Below are positions 1-7,089 of a DNA stretch of 14,373 bases, in pieces. The notes below the pieces were generated by a model. The model worked only from the letters and a program-made list of their open reading frames with translations. It did not search any database and was not told where the DNA came from. The DNA comes from Merdimonas faecigallinarum (GTDB lineage: Bacteria; Bacillota; Clostridia; Lachnospirales; Lachnospiraceae). The position numbers were made by a program, and so were the translations under genes. Each line of letters opens with the position of its first letter. Positions within the stretch are counted from its first letter, which is position 1. Location of the stretch: NCBI GenBank assembly GCA_019119285.1, contig DWXJ01000064.1:1-14373 (forward strand). Direction: 5' to 3'.

Positions 1-1657
1 ATCCATGATTCCATAGCCTGTTATGCACATTTCCATAATGCTTGTCTTTGGTTCTTTTGTTCGGAATAGTGTGGTGCTGGCGGTCTATCTCTTGTTTTCG
101 GTTGCTTGCTTCTTTACCGTACATGAGCATTCCGTCCGGGCTGATCCCGTAGCGGACCGCATTTTCTACCAGCGGCTGCAGGATCAGGGTCGGGATCCGG
201 ATATCCATCTGCTCCGGCAGATCATAGGAAACCTCCAGCTTATCTTCAAAGCGGGCTTTTTCAATCTCCAGATAATTGCGGACATGCTCCAGCTCTCCTG
301 CCATAGGCACCATATATTTTCCTTCATTCAGATTGTAGCGGAAATAATTTGCAAGGGTGATCAGAAGTTCCCGGGCTCTGTCCGCATTTTCCCTGCACAC
401 GTAGGAAATCGTGTTGAGGGCGTTGAAAAGAAAATGCGGGTTCACCTGGAACTGCAGTGCCTTGAACTCTGCCTGCTGGCGGAGAAGCCTCTGCCGCTCC
501 AGCTCCGACATGGCAATCTGGGCGGAGGCGATTTGCACCAGGTTCTGCAGAAGTTCCACATCGCTCTGGCGGAAAACCCACTGTCTTTTCGTCCACACGA
601 TCAGACAGCCGATGGCCTCCTTTTCAATCATAAAGGGCGCCGCGATCATGGAATACTCCCGCATCCATTCGTACCAGGCGCTGGATTTTGGCACCTTGTA
701 GGCGATTTCCAGTTCCCCCTTCTTCATGGCGGCAAGCCCGATCTCCGGGATACCGTCCAGATCCGGAAGCTCCGGCAGGCCTTCTTCCTGCGCCCTGCCC
801 GGGGATTTTCCTTTTCTTCCCGGAAGTTCTCCCGGCCAGATGGTTTCCTCCCCGCCGCTGTCATCCGGCTGCTGCTTCCATGCCAGGATCCGCTCCCGGT
901 CCGTCAGGATCACGCCTGTCCAGCCGCTGGCTTCCAGAAGCACCGATACCAGTTCCTTCATATTCGCTTCATCCTCAAGACCGTTGCCAAGAAGCGGGAT
1001 GCAGCGCCGGCCAAGTTCCGACGCCATCTGCAGCTGACGGCTGCTCTCAATATCCTGCCGGATAAAAATATTGTTGAAACTGGAGATGAAAAGGAGAATA
1101 CCCACCGCATTCATCAACGTCATCTGGATTCCGGCCTTTTGCACGGTGGCAAGAGCCAGAGAAAAAGGACTGACCATCCGCAGAATAATCACAAGATCGC
1201 AGATCTCCGCAAAGCAGGTCAGGAAAAACAGGTCGCTGTATTTCCATTTTCCACGCTGAAAATACGGGTAGAATCCCCCTCCCAGAAGCCCGAACAGAAC
1301 CGTGGAGAAAGCGGATGCCATCGCAAAAGCCGCCGGCCCCGCAAAAAAATAGATATAGACCGCCCCGATCATGGAGGCGTACATCCCCACCAGCGGGCCG
1401 CCAAGGATCCCGGCCGCAATCGCGGCGATCACGCGGGTGTTCATATTGTAGCCGTCCATATCGATCCCTGTGTACACAGACAGAACGATCACCGCGCCAA
1501 AAACCACCGACAGAAACACCTGGCCCGCGCCGCTTCGCCGCTCCTGCGAGATAATCGTCTGGATCAGCTGCACCTTCGACAGCAGAGTCGCCGCCAGCAC
1601 AAGCAGCGCAATATTCAAAATCACCTCAAAAAGCAAACTCTCCATGTGGATCCTCAT
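1..1657 (-). CDS. LytS-type sensor histidine kinase, C-terminal ATPase domain missing or replaced (partial, runs off window)
   Basis: Membrane sensor kinase of the LytS/YehU class, open from the ATG at 1657 to the window edge (about 552 codons). Residues 1-200 form hydrophobic segments of the 5TM-LYT type, including GILGGPLVGMYASMIGAVY. Residues about 205-365 look like a GAF-type sensor region. The His_kinase box FQVNPHFLFNALN carries the phospho-acceptor His408, and the N-box LQPLVENAVRYGI has Asn499. After GISPDG (residue 509, near base 133) the sequence no longer resembles a GHKL ATPase: the 43 remaining residues are polar and basic, and no DNGxG motif appears where one is expected. Other frames do not restore it. 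The start is supported by GGAGG nine bases upstream. No response regulator is in the window. The kinase assignment is firm; whether the gene is functional is doubtful. Confidence 0.85.
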   Translation of the reverse strand, partial: MRIHMESLLFEVILNIALLVLAATLLSKVQLIQTIISQERRSGAGQVFLSVVFGAVIVLSVYTGIDMDGYNMNTRVIAAIAAGILGGPLVGMYASMIGAVYIYFFAGPAAFAMASAFSTVLFGLLGGGFYPYFQRGKWKYSDLFFLTCFAEICDLVIILRMVSPFSLALATVQKAGIQMTLMNAVGILLFISSFNNIFIRQDIESSRQLQMASELGRRCIPLLGNGLEDEANMKELVSVLLEASGWTGVILTDRERILAWKQQPDDSGGEETIWPGELPGRKGKSPGRAQEEGLPELPDLDGIPEIGLAAMKKGELEIAYKVPKSSAWYEWMREYSMIAAPFMIEKEAIGCLIVWTKRQWVFRQSDVELLQNLVQIASAQIAMSELERQRLLRQQAEFKALQFQVNPHFLFNALNTISYVCRENADRARELLITLANYFRYNLNEGKYMVPMAGELEHVRNYLEIEKARFEDKLEVSYDLPEQMDIRIPTLILQPLVENAVRYGISPDGMLMYGKEASNRKQEIDRQHHTIPNKRTKDKHYGNVHNRLWNHG

Positions 1658-1692
1658 ACTTTCCACCCTCCCGGACACACATACCTGGAACT

Positions 1693-1721
1693 ATCATACC
1701 ACAAATCCCCAGGATGTGGAT
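1693..1721 (-). promoter_or_regulatory. Putative promoter of the LytS-type kinase gene
   Basis: On the minus strand, TATGAT (1698-1693) is preceded by TGG, giving an extended -10. The region 17 bases upstream (1721-1716) is a poor -35 and overlaps one DnaA box. The predicted start of transcription, about 1685, leaves a leader of roughly 28 bases with GGAGG before the ATG. Read by eye only. Confidence 0.4.
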
Positions 1722-1747
1722 AATACCTGTGGATAAAATGTGGAAAA
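1715..1747 (-). promoter_or_regulatory. Cluster of three DnaA boxes upstream of the kinase gene
   Basis: On the minus strand there are two exact DnaA boxes TTATCCACA (1723-1715 and 1736-1728) and a third, TTTTCCACA (1747-1739), which fits the relaxed consensus TTWTNCACA. All three have the same orientation and start 13 and 11 bases apart, roughly one helical turn. They cover and lie upstream of the -35 region of the kinase promoter. Known biology: such clusters bind the initiator DnaA at origins, titration sites or DnaA-controlled promoters. No dnaA, dnaN or other origin genes are nearby, so a regulatory or titration site is more likely than oriC. Confidence 0.6.
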
Positions 1748-1798
1748 CATAAATGGGGGACGGGGGATTTCCAGAAATCCCCCGTCCCCCATTTATGT
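1747..1798. repeat. Perfect 24-bp inverted repeat (REP-like hairpin, possible terminator of the transporter gene)
   Basis: Two perfectly complementary 24-base arms (1747-1770 and 1775-1798) enclose the four-base loop CCAG. Each arm contains GGGGGACGGGGGATTT or its complement. It lies 24 bases beyond the transporter stop codon and abuts the DnaA-box cluster. On the minus strand it is followed by ATGTTTTCC, only a weak U-tract, so it may terminate transcription from the transporter. GGGGACGG-type palindromes recur as dispersed REP-like elements in some Clostridia (recalled knowledge); copy number in this genome cannot be seen here. Confidence 0.75.
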
Positions 1799-1822
1799 AT
1801 GATTTGTTAGGAAATGGTTGGC

Positions 1823-3073
1823 TTATTCGTAAGCGACGGTTTTTTTGTCGTTGTAGACATCCAGATCCAGTTCGCCAAGCTTCTTGGCTACCAGCATGCC
1901 TACCATGACATCTACGTCTACGTTCATCAGTGTACGGAACATTCCTGCGAACCAGTCGATTCCGATCAGGACTGCGATGCTGTCCATCGGAAGTCCCAGC
2001 GAGGATGCCAGGAAGGTGTACACGATCACGGAGCCGCCCGGTACGGAAATGGTTCCCATGCACATCAGGCAGGACAGAAGGATTGCCATACCCATCTGGT
2101 ATACCGTCATTTCGATTCCTGTGGACTGTGCCATGAAGAAGATGGCGGTTACATAGCACATAGCCGCGCCGCAGCTGTTCATGGACATGGTAATGGGTCC
2201 TGTAAAGTCTGCCACTTTACGGCTGACGCCGAATTTGGTGACTGCGTCTTCCATTTTTGTCTGAAGGCAGATCGCGCCGGATGTGGTGGTGACTGCCATC
2301 AGGGACATTTTGCCGAATTTCTTCGGCATCTTAAATGGATTGACGCCGCAAAGTACCGCTGTGATCGGTCCGTAGATCAAAAACTGGATCACATCGCCGA
2401 TCAGGAGCACTCCCAGGAATTTAGCCATCGGAATGATCACTGCAAATCCTGTGGATCCGGCTACGTCTGCCAGCAGGCAGAAGATACCGATCGGGGCAAT
2501 GTACATAACTGTTTTGATGATATTGGTAATGACTTTATTTAAGCCGATCACCCAGTCTGCCATGTTGCGGTTTCCGCTCTGGCGGGTGTAGGCTCCCATG
2601 GCCACGCCAAAGAAGATCGCAAATACGATACACGGCACCATGGATCCATCAGCCATAGATTCCACTACGTTTGTAGGAACAAAGTTCAAAAGGGTATCCT
2701 GAAGGGACGCGGCCTCTACTGCCGTCTCTGTTACTTCTTCTGCTCCGGAGAGGTCAATGCCAAGTCCCGGTTTTACCAGCATGGACAAAACCACACCCAG
2801 CACAGCGGCGATCGCTGTAAAGAACACGATCCATTTGATCGTATGCACGCCCATTTTTCCGACGTCTTTTCCGTCGCCGCCGCCTACTGCAGCTGCTACA
2901 GAAGACATAACCAGAAGCACAACAGACATCTGGATCAGTCTTAAGAAAATGTCTCCGATAAACTTAAGATTCTCTGCCCAGGGGCCTATCAGTGCGCCGA
3001 ATACGATACCTCCGACTGTCGCGATCAGAATCTGCGTGGTCAGAAATATTGAAAATTTCTTTTTCTTTTCCAT
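1823..3073 (-). CDS. DAACS-family (dicarboxylate/amino acid:cation symporter-like) transporter with atypical ion-site residues
   Basis: A 416-residue polytopic membrane protein, the usual length for GltP/DctA/SstT-like secondary transporters. Family landmarks are TTTSGAICLQ (HP1 serine-rich loop), NSCGAA where the family has NMDGT, SVPGGSVI (HP2 loop) and GIDWFAGMFRTLMNVDVD near the C-terminus. Aligned by eye to GltPh, the substrate arginine (R397), N401 and D405 equivalents are present. The Na+ ligand D312 is Cys, T314 is Ala, and D394, which binds the substrate amino group, is Gly. Substrate and coupling ion are therefore uncertain; a carboxylate without an amino group is a reasonable guess. 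The start is supported by AAGGA seven bases upstream. It is monocistronic, downstream of its own promoter at about 3154-3181, and unrelated in kind to the selenium genes next door. Confidence 0.88.
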   Translation of the reverse strand: MEKKKKFSIFLTTQILIATVGGIVFGALIGPWAENLKFIGDIFLRLIQMSVVLLVMSSVAAAVGGGDGKDVGKMGVHTIKWIVFFTAIAAVLGVVLSMLVKPGLGIDLSGAEEVTETAVEAASLQDTLLNFVPTNVVESMADGSMVPCIVFAIFFGVAMGAYTRQSGNRNMADWVIGLNKVITNIIKTVMYIAPIGIFCLLADVAGSTGFAVIIPMAKFLGVLLIGDVIQFLIYGPITAVLCGVNPFKMPKKFGKMSLMAVTTTSGAICLQTKMEDAVTKFGVSRKVADFTGPITMSMNSCGAAMCYVTAIFFMAQSTGIEMTVYQMGMAILLSCLMCMGTISVPGGSVIVYTFLASSLGLPMDSIAVLIGIDWFAGMFRTLMNVDVDVMVGMLVAKKLGELDLDVYNDKKTVAYE

Positions 3074-3141
3074 CTCTCATTCCTTCTTTCTTTTTTTCTT
3101 CTCTTTTTGCCCTGCTGCCTTTTCAGGCAATCCGTTCTTAT

Positions 3142-3187
3142 AAGCTATTGCTTATTCTATCTGTTTTCAGAAAAGAATCAATAGCTT
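3142..3187 (-). promoter_or_regulatory. Transporter promoter bracketed by a 9-bp inverted repeat (candidate operator)
   Basis: On the minus strand, TTGATT (3181-3176) and TAGAAT (3159-3154) are 16 bases apart, a plausible -35/-10 pair upstream of the transporter. The promoter sits inside an inverted repeat: AAGCTATTG at 3142-3150 and CAATAGCTT at 3179-3187. One arm overlaps the upstream edge of the -35 and the other falls at the predicted transcription start. This suggests a repressor or two-site operator, but no regulator for it is identifiable here. Confidence 0.5.
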
Positions 3188-3235
3188 TTGTCTAAACGGC
3201 AGTTTCCCCCGCAGGAAATGTAGATTCCGGCGCAC

Positions 3236-3264
3236 AAAAAGACTGCGCCGCAGACAGCGCAGTC
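3236..3264 (-). terminator. Rho-independent terminator of the desulfurase-yedE-tusA-DUF3343 operon
   Basis: An 8-bp GC-rich stem GACTGCGC/GCGCAGTC (3241-3248 and 3257-3264) with an 8-base loop is followed on the minus strand by TTTTT (3240-3236). It begins 22 bases after the DUF3343 stop codon. Confidence 0.88.
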
Positions 3265-3286
3265 CCTTTATTTTCCTGTGTTGCAT

Positions 3287-3523
3287 TTACACCATGCACT
3301 CGTGCATGGCTTCTTCTTCGATCCCGGCCGCCTTCATCGCCGCTGCGATTTCTTCCCGCTCTTCCAGCTGTGCGCACCAGGCCAGTCCGCAGCCCGCTGA
3401 AATCGCTCTTGGCACAGGGATGATCCGCCCTGGAACATTTTGTTCCTTGCAGACCTTTTCCATAGCCATGGCATCCGCAGTCGTATGAAATGTTATGACC
3501 AGTTTCAATTCTTTTTTTCTCAT
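3287..3523 (-). CDS. DUF3343 family protein (putative Se/S carrier protein-like)
   Basis: A 78-residue soluble protein matching the small DUF3343 family, now described as putative Se/S carrier-like. Recognisable features are an N-terminal beta strand (LKLVITFHTTADAMAMEK), a proline-rich turn IIPVPRAIS, and the Cys-containing motif AGCGLAWC with Cys45 and Cys50. Cys25 and a near-terminal Cys76 (HECMV) are further thiols. Its ATG (3523-3521) directly abuts the TAA of the TusA-like gene (TAAATG), so translational coupling is likely. It is the last gene of the operon. Family members recur beside selenium genes, which supports a role in handling reduced selenium or sulfur; the biochemical activity is not established. 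Confidence 0.85.
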   Translation of the reverse strand: MRKKELKLVITFHTTADAMAMEKVCKEQNVPGRIIPVPRAISAGCGLAWCAQLEEREEIAAAMKAAGIEEEAMHECMV

Positions 3524-3727
3524 TTACTCAATCACCACTTCGATGTATCCATCCTTCTCGGCAGATGTGGTCTTTTTGCCGTGATCTTTGGCATATTTCT
3601 CCACATTTGTCTTCTGATGGGGCTCTGTAACCAGAACCTTTACCGGGCCGTCCGCGCTTTTGAGCGCTTCCGCAGTCAGCATCAGCGGTTCCGGACAGGA
3701 TAATCCTCTTGCATCTACTTCTTTCAT
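3524..3727 (-). CDS. TusA/SirA-family sulfurtransferase-like carrier
   Basis: A 67-residue protein with the TusA fold signature: N-terminal DARGLSCPEPLM containing the CPxP motif, with Cys11 as the expected persulfide/perselenide carrier residue. Its length is close to the family norm of 70-80. The start is supported by AAGG upstream in AAGGTAACAGATCA. It lies 72 bases after yedE and is fused head-to-tail with DUF3343 (TAAATG). TusA itself takes sulfur from IscS in tRNA thiolation. Here, next to a desulfurase-like enzyme and a selenium transporter, a selenium-carrier role is the likelier inference. Confidence 0.88.
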   Translation of the reverse strand: MKEVDARGLSCPEPLMLTAEALKSADGPVKVLVTEPHQKTNVEKYAKDHGKKTTSAEKDGYIEVVIE

Positions 3728-3799
3728 TGATCTGTTACCTTCTTTCCTAGAATACTACGGTTCCTATCATTTTTCAACAAAAATCCTCTGCCGCCCTGC

Positions 3800-4894
3800 T
3801 TATTTCGACTCGCGTTTGTTGGTAAATGCGATGATAAACAGAACCACAATACAGATCACGCATGCCACTTTTCCGTTTAATGGTACGGCGCCTGCAACGA
3901 CTTCCTGCGTCTCGGCATCCAGAGCGGTTCCGCTGGCAGCCAGTCCCAGATTATGGCACAGCGCTGCTGCCACGAACATTCCGACAACTGTCATGGCCGC
4001 GTCAGAAGAGCCCTGGCCCGCCAGGATCAGCTGGCGAAGCGGGCATCCGCCTGCAAGCACTGCCGCAAAACCGACTGTGTACATTCCGAGGATATTCCAC
4101 AGATGATCGGAATGAGCGATGATACCCGGTGTGTCAAATCCAAGAACGAAACGTCCTGTCGCAAGATTGAACACCAGCATTACAACGAACAGTCCTGCGA
4201 TCACACAGAACAGGTCGAAATTTTTCATCAGGATGATATCGCGGATGCTTCCTGCAAAGCACATTCTGGACTTCTGGGCAAATGCTCCAAATACCAGTCC
4301 GCCGATCAGAGCCAGGATCACCGGCGCGTGCATGCTGCCGGGGCCGGTCTCGCTGCTCTTAAGAAGCGTGGTAAATACAGCCAGGATCAGAATGCCCACT
4401 GCGATCACAGAGATCACAACGCCGCTTTCTTTGTTGGACACATAGGACCGTCCCAGGCTGAATCCTTTCTTTAATGCAAATACGCCGGTTGCAATGCCCA
4501 GGATAAATCCGATCAGAGCCACCCATGCGTTCAGGTCGCCGGCAGACATACGGATCACCATACGAAGCGGGCATCCCAGGAATACCAGGGCGCCGATCAT
4601 AATGATCATGCCGAGGATGAAACGGATCATCGGGGATGAACCTGCGGTAGAACGATACTCTTTGGTTGCCACGGAAATCAGGAAAGATCCCAGGATCAGG
4701 CCGATGATCTCCGGTCTTGCGTACTGTACCGCCTCTGCCTGGTGCATGCCCAGCGCTCCTGCTGTATCACGGATAAAGCAGGCAATACAAAATGCCATGT
4801 TTGCCGGGTTTCCAAAGTATGCAAGAAGCGCCGCTACGATACCGCATACCACACCGGCCAGTGCCAGTTTCTTTTTTGAATCTGATAAATTCAT
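3800..4894 (-). CDS. yedE: YedE family selenium transporter (YeeE/YedE membrane protein)
   Basis: A 364-residue polytopic membrane protein of the YeeE/YedE family, selenium-associated subgroup. It shows an internal two-fold repeat: FCIACFIRD (Cys36, Cys39) followed by FLGCPLRM (Cys108) in the first half, and MCFAGSIRD (Cys212) followed by AGGCPLRQ (Cys284) in the second. These paired Cys and GCPLR motifs are typical of family members thought to pass thiosulfate or reduced selenium across the membrane. Cys313 lies in CHNLGLAASG. The start has a strong AAGGAGGAG ribosome binding site that overlaps the end of the desulfurase gene, four bases away. Import of a selenium species is inferred from family and context; the substrate is not shown by the sequence. 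Confidence 0.9.
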   Translation of the reverse strand: MNLSDSKKKLALAGVVCGIVAALLAYFGNPANMAFCIACFIRDTAGALGMHQAEAVQYARPEIIGLILGSFLISVATKEYRSTAGSSPMIRFILGMIIMIGALVFLGCPLRMVIRMSAGDLNAWVALIGFILGIATGVFALKKGFSLGRSYVSNKESGVVISVIAVGILILAVFTTLLKSSETGPGSMHAPVILALIGGLVFGAFAQKSRMCFAGSIRDIILMKNFDLFCVIAGLFVVMLVFNLATGRFVLGFDTPGIIAHSDHLWNILGMYTVGFAAVLAGGCPLRQLILAGQGSSDAAMTVVGMFVAAALCHNLGLAASGTALDAETQEVVAGAVPLNGKVACVICIVVLFIIAFTNKRESK

Positions 4895-4898
4895 GCTG

Positions 4899-6038
4899 CT
4901 ACTCCTCCTTAGATAGTTCGCGGATCGCCTCTATGGCAGTATCCACTTCTTCCTCCGTATTGTAGTGAGAGAAGCTGAATCTTACAGCCCCCTGTTCCAC
5001 CGTCCCCAGCGCCTCATGCATCAGGGGGGCGCAGTGGCCGCCGGCTCTGGTGGATATTCCATATTCTGTAAGGAGCTCGTCGCTCACTTCGGAAGAATCA
5101 TAGTCGCCGATATTCAGCGTCACGATCGGGCAGCGTTTCTTCGAACTGAAGTCTCCGTATACCTTTACGCCCGGAATATCTTTTACTCCCTCGTAAAAAC
5201 GCCACATCAGATCCTGTTCACGGGCGCGGATGTTGTCCACGCCCGTTTTTTCCAGGTATTCCACGGCTGCATGAAGGCCTGCGATGCCGTGTCCATTGAG
5301 CGTACCCGCCTCCAGAGCGGTGGGCATCTCGATCGGATGCGTTTTACTGTAGGTCTGCACTCCGCTTCCGCCTGATTTCAAAGGCCGGATCACAAGTCCT
5401 TTTCTCACATACATTCCGCCGGTCCCCTGGGGCGCCAGCATCCCCTTGTGTCCTGTAAAGCAAAGCACATCTATCTTCATTTTCTGCACGTCAATCGGAA
5501 ATACGCCTGCTGTCTGGGATGCATCCACTACAAATACGATCCCCCGTTCTCTTGCCAGTGTCCCCACCGGTTCGGGATCTACGTAATTACCTGTCAGATT
5601 GGAGCCGTTGGTGCAGACGATCATCTTCGTATCCTCCGCGATCGCGTCCTCAATATCCTTCAGGTTAAAACGTCCGTTCTGATCGCTCTTTACGATCGTG
5701 AGCCGGACGCCCTTTTTCTCCATCTCATACAGCGGACGAAGGACGGAATTATGTTCCAGCATGGTCGCGATCACATGATCCCCGGGATTCAGGATTCCCT
5801 TGATGGCAATATTCAGACTCTCCGTGGAATTCGGCGTAAAGACGATCTGTCTGGGATCCTCTGCGCCAAACAGCCGGCAAAGCTTTTCCCTGGTATCGTA
5901 AATGATCCGGGATGCGCTGAGTGAAGCCTCGTTCACTCCTCTTCCTGCATTGCCCATAGAACTCATGGCCATTACCACTGCATCGATCACTTCCTGCGGC
6001 TTATGCATGGTTGTCGCCGCATTATCCATATAAATCAT
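4899..6038 (-). CDS. Class V PLP-dependent cysteine desulfurase / selenocysteine lyase-like enzyme
   Basis: A 379-residue fold-type I PLP enzyme of the NifS/SufS superfamily. It begins with MIYMDNAATT. His97 (EHNS) and Asp172 (VDASQ) are the expected cofactor contacts, Lys198 in FTGHKG is the Schiff-base lysine, and Cys336 in RAGGHCAP is the expected persulfide/perselenide cysteine. It heads the operon with yedE, the TusA-like gene and DUF3343, so it probably mobilises sulfur or selenium from cysteine or selenocysteine for carriers. I chose the ATG at 6038 because family members start MIY-DNAATT and AAAGG lies 11 bases upstream. The ATG at 6050 (four residues longer) has no usable spacing from a ribosome binding site. 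Preference for Se over S cannot be read from the sequence. Confidence 0.88.
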   Translation of the reverse strand: MIYMDNAATTMHKPQEVIDAVVMAMSSMGNAGRGVNEASLSASRIIYDTREKLCRLFGAEDPRQIVFTPNSTESLNIAIKGILNPGDHVIATMLEHNSVLRPLYEMEKKGVRLTIVKSDQNGRFNLKDIEDAIAEDTKMIVCTNGSNLTGNYVDPEPVGTLARERGIVFVVDASQTAGVFPIDVQKMKIDVLCFTGHKGMLAPQGTGGMYVRKGLVIRPLKSGGSGVQTYSKTHPIEMPTALEAGTLNGHGIAGLHAAVEYLEKTGVDNIRAREQDLMWRFYEGVKDIPGVKVYGDFSSKKRCPIVTLNIGDYDSSEVSDELLTEYGISTRAGGHCAPLMHEALGTVEQGAVRFSFSHYNTEEEVDTAIEAIRELSKEE

Positions 6039-6061
6039 TTCTGATTCCATCCTTTCTTTTC

Positions 6062-6081
6062 AGGAGGCCTGTCCGCCTCCT
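6062..6081 (-). promoter_or_regulatory. Small hairpin at the 5' end of the desulfurase operon mRNA
   Basis: A 7-bp perfect stem AGGAGGC/GCCTCCT with a 6-base loop lies just downstream of the predicted transcription start (about 6081). It could stabilise the 5' end or hide the false AGGAGG. It has no U-tract, so it is not a terminator. Function unknown. Confidence 0.4.
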
Positions 6082-6087
6082 CTTACT

Positions 6088-6125
6088 AGTATATTCTGAT
6101 TTTCCTGTTTCGTCTAACTGAAAAC
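6088..6125 (-). promoter_or_regulatory. Promoter of the desulfurase-yedE operon with a candidate LysR box
   Basis: On the minus strand, TTAGAC (6117-6112) and TATACT (6093-6088) are 18 bases apart. A dyad GTTT-N11-AAAC (6107-6125), the T-N11-A form bound by LysR-type regulators, overlaps the -35. The LysR gene lies immediately upstream, separated by its terminator, so control of this operon by that regulator is a plausible inference. The dyad arms are only four bases long, so the box is tentative. Confidence 0.5.
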
Positions 6126-6131
6126 ACCTAT

Positions 6132-6170
6132 AAAAAGGGCCTGTTATAGAAACCATCTATATCAGGCCCT
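6132..6170 (-). terminator. Rho-independent terminator after the LysR gene
   Basis: Outer stem AGGGCCTG/CAGGCCCT (6136-6143 and 6163-6170), one T-T mismatch, then inner stem TATAGA/TCTATA with a 5-base loop. On the minus strand it is followed by TTTTT. It starts eight bases after the LysR stop codon and separates the sel operon from the desulfurase operon. Confidence 0.9.
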
Positions 6171-6177
6171 CCTGTTC

Positions 6178-7089
6178 CTATTTATCTACCTGGTATACGT
6201 CTTTCACGATCCGGATAAAGCGCTCCGCAGACCGGGAAAGCTGATAGTTTTTGTTATACACCAGATTAATATCTCTTCCGCTGTCCGCTCCCGGAATCGG
6301 AAATGCCAGGATGTGTCCTTCTTCCACCTCATCCTTTGACGCAAGAGCGGACAATACCGAGATCCCCAGTCCCTGGGACACCGATTTTTTGATGGTCTCC
6401 TGGTTCTCAATGCTGGCGATCACATCCAGTTCCTCCACGCTGATCCCGGCGCGGGCAAACTGTTTTTCCGCTTCTTTTCTTGTCCCGGACCCTTCTTCCC
6501 TCATAATAAAGGATTCCTGGCAGATCCAGGAGATATCGTCCGCAGATTCCGCCTGCAGCTTCCGGTATTTTTCAGTATTGGGAGTGATCACCACCAGCTG
6601 GTCTTTGTAAAACGGCACATACCGGCAGTGCTTCTTCTCCAGCGTCGTGCCGGTCAGCCCTACATCCACCATGTGGTCAATGACGCGCAGCACCACCTTG
6701 GCGCTGTCCATCTCCAGGATCTTCAGCTGCTCTTCCGGATATTTCTCATTATACCGCTTCAGGATCGCAGGCAGAAGATACTGGGCCGGTACCGTAGACG
6801 CCGCAATGGTGATACAGTGTTTGCCCGGCTCCTCCCCGCTGCCGAACCGCTCTTCGATCTTGTGTTCCAGATCCATCATCGGCTTGGCATATTTATAGAG
6901 TTCTTTCCCGTCTTCCGACAGGCTGACCTCTTTGGTATTGCGGATAAATAATCTGACGTTTAATTCTTTTTCCAGGGACGCGATGTGAGCGCTGATAGTG
7001 GGCTGCGTCAGATATAACTCTTTCGCTGCTCTGGAAAAGCTGCCCCCTTCCGCCACCTGGACAAATGCTTCTAATTGTTTCAAATTCAT
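6178..7089 (-). CDS. LysR-family transcriptional regulator, selenium-cluster associated
   Basis: A 303-residue LysR-type regulator of normal length. Residues 1-60 form the winged helix-turn-helix (MNLKQLEAFVQVAEGGSFSR and onward, TQPTISAHIASLE). Residues about 90-300 are the periplasmic-binding-like effector domain. Its ATG overlaps the selB stop codon by one base (TAATG), so it is translated from the sel operon mRNA and made in step with the Sec machinery. It is the last gene before a terminator, and the next operon (desulfurase, yedE, carriers) starts just beyond. LysR proteins in this genomic setting are recognised as selenium-metabolism associated; the effector ligand is unknown. A candidate operator is at 6107-6125. 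Confidence 0.9.
   Translation of the reverse strand: MNLKQLEAFVQVAEGGSFSRAAKELYLTQPTISAHIASLEKELNVRLFIRNTKEVSLSEDGKELYKYAKPMMDLEHKIEERFGSGEEPGKHCITIAASTVPAQYLLPAILKRYNEKYPEEQLKILEMDSAKVVLRVIDHMVDVGLTGTTLEKKHCRYVPFYKDQLVVITPNTEKYRKLQAESADDISWICQESFIMREEGSGTRKEAEKQFARAGISVEELDVIASIENQETIKKSVSQGLGISVLSALASKDEVEEGHILAFPIPGADSGRDINLVYNKNYQLSRSAERFIRIVKDVYQVDK

Noticed and set aside
23..1723. Long plus-strand open frame of 566 codons
   Set aside because: It is antisense to the kinase over its whole length, has low-complexity His/Arg/Gln-rich sequence and no recognisable domain; the minus strand encodes a clear LytS-like kinase.
1715..1747. DnaA boxes as a chromosomal replication origin
   Set aside because: Only three boxes, no obvious AT-rich unwinding element beside them, and no dnaA, dnaN or other origin genes in the window.
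1626..2159. Minus-strand open frame of 177 codons between transporter and kinase
   Set aside because: Out-of-frame reading of the transporter 3' end, hairpin and DnaA-box region; composition is not protein-like.
3074..3286. Searched spacers here and at 11452-11584, 12961-13186 and 14045-14347 for the tRNA-Sec gene (selC)
   Set aside because: No roughly 95-base cloverleaf with a UCA anticodon and long variable arm was seen; selC must lie elsewhere.
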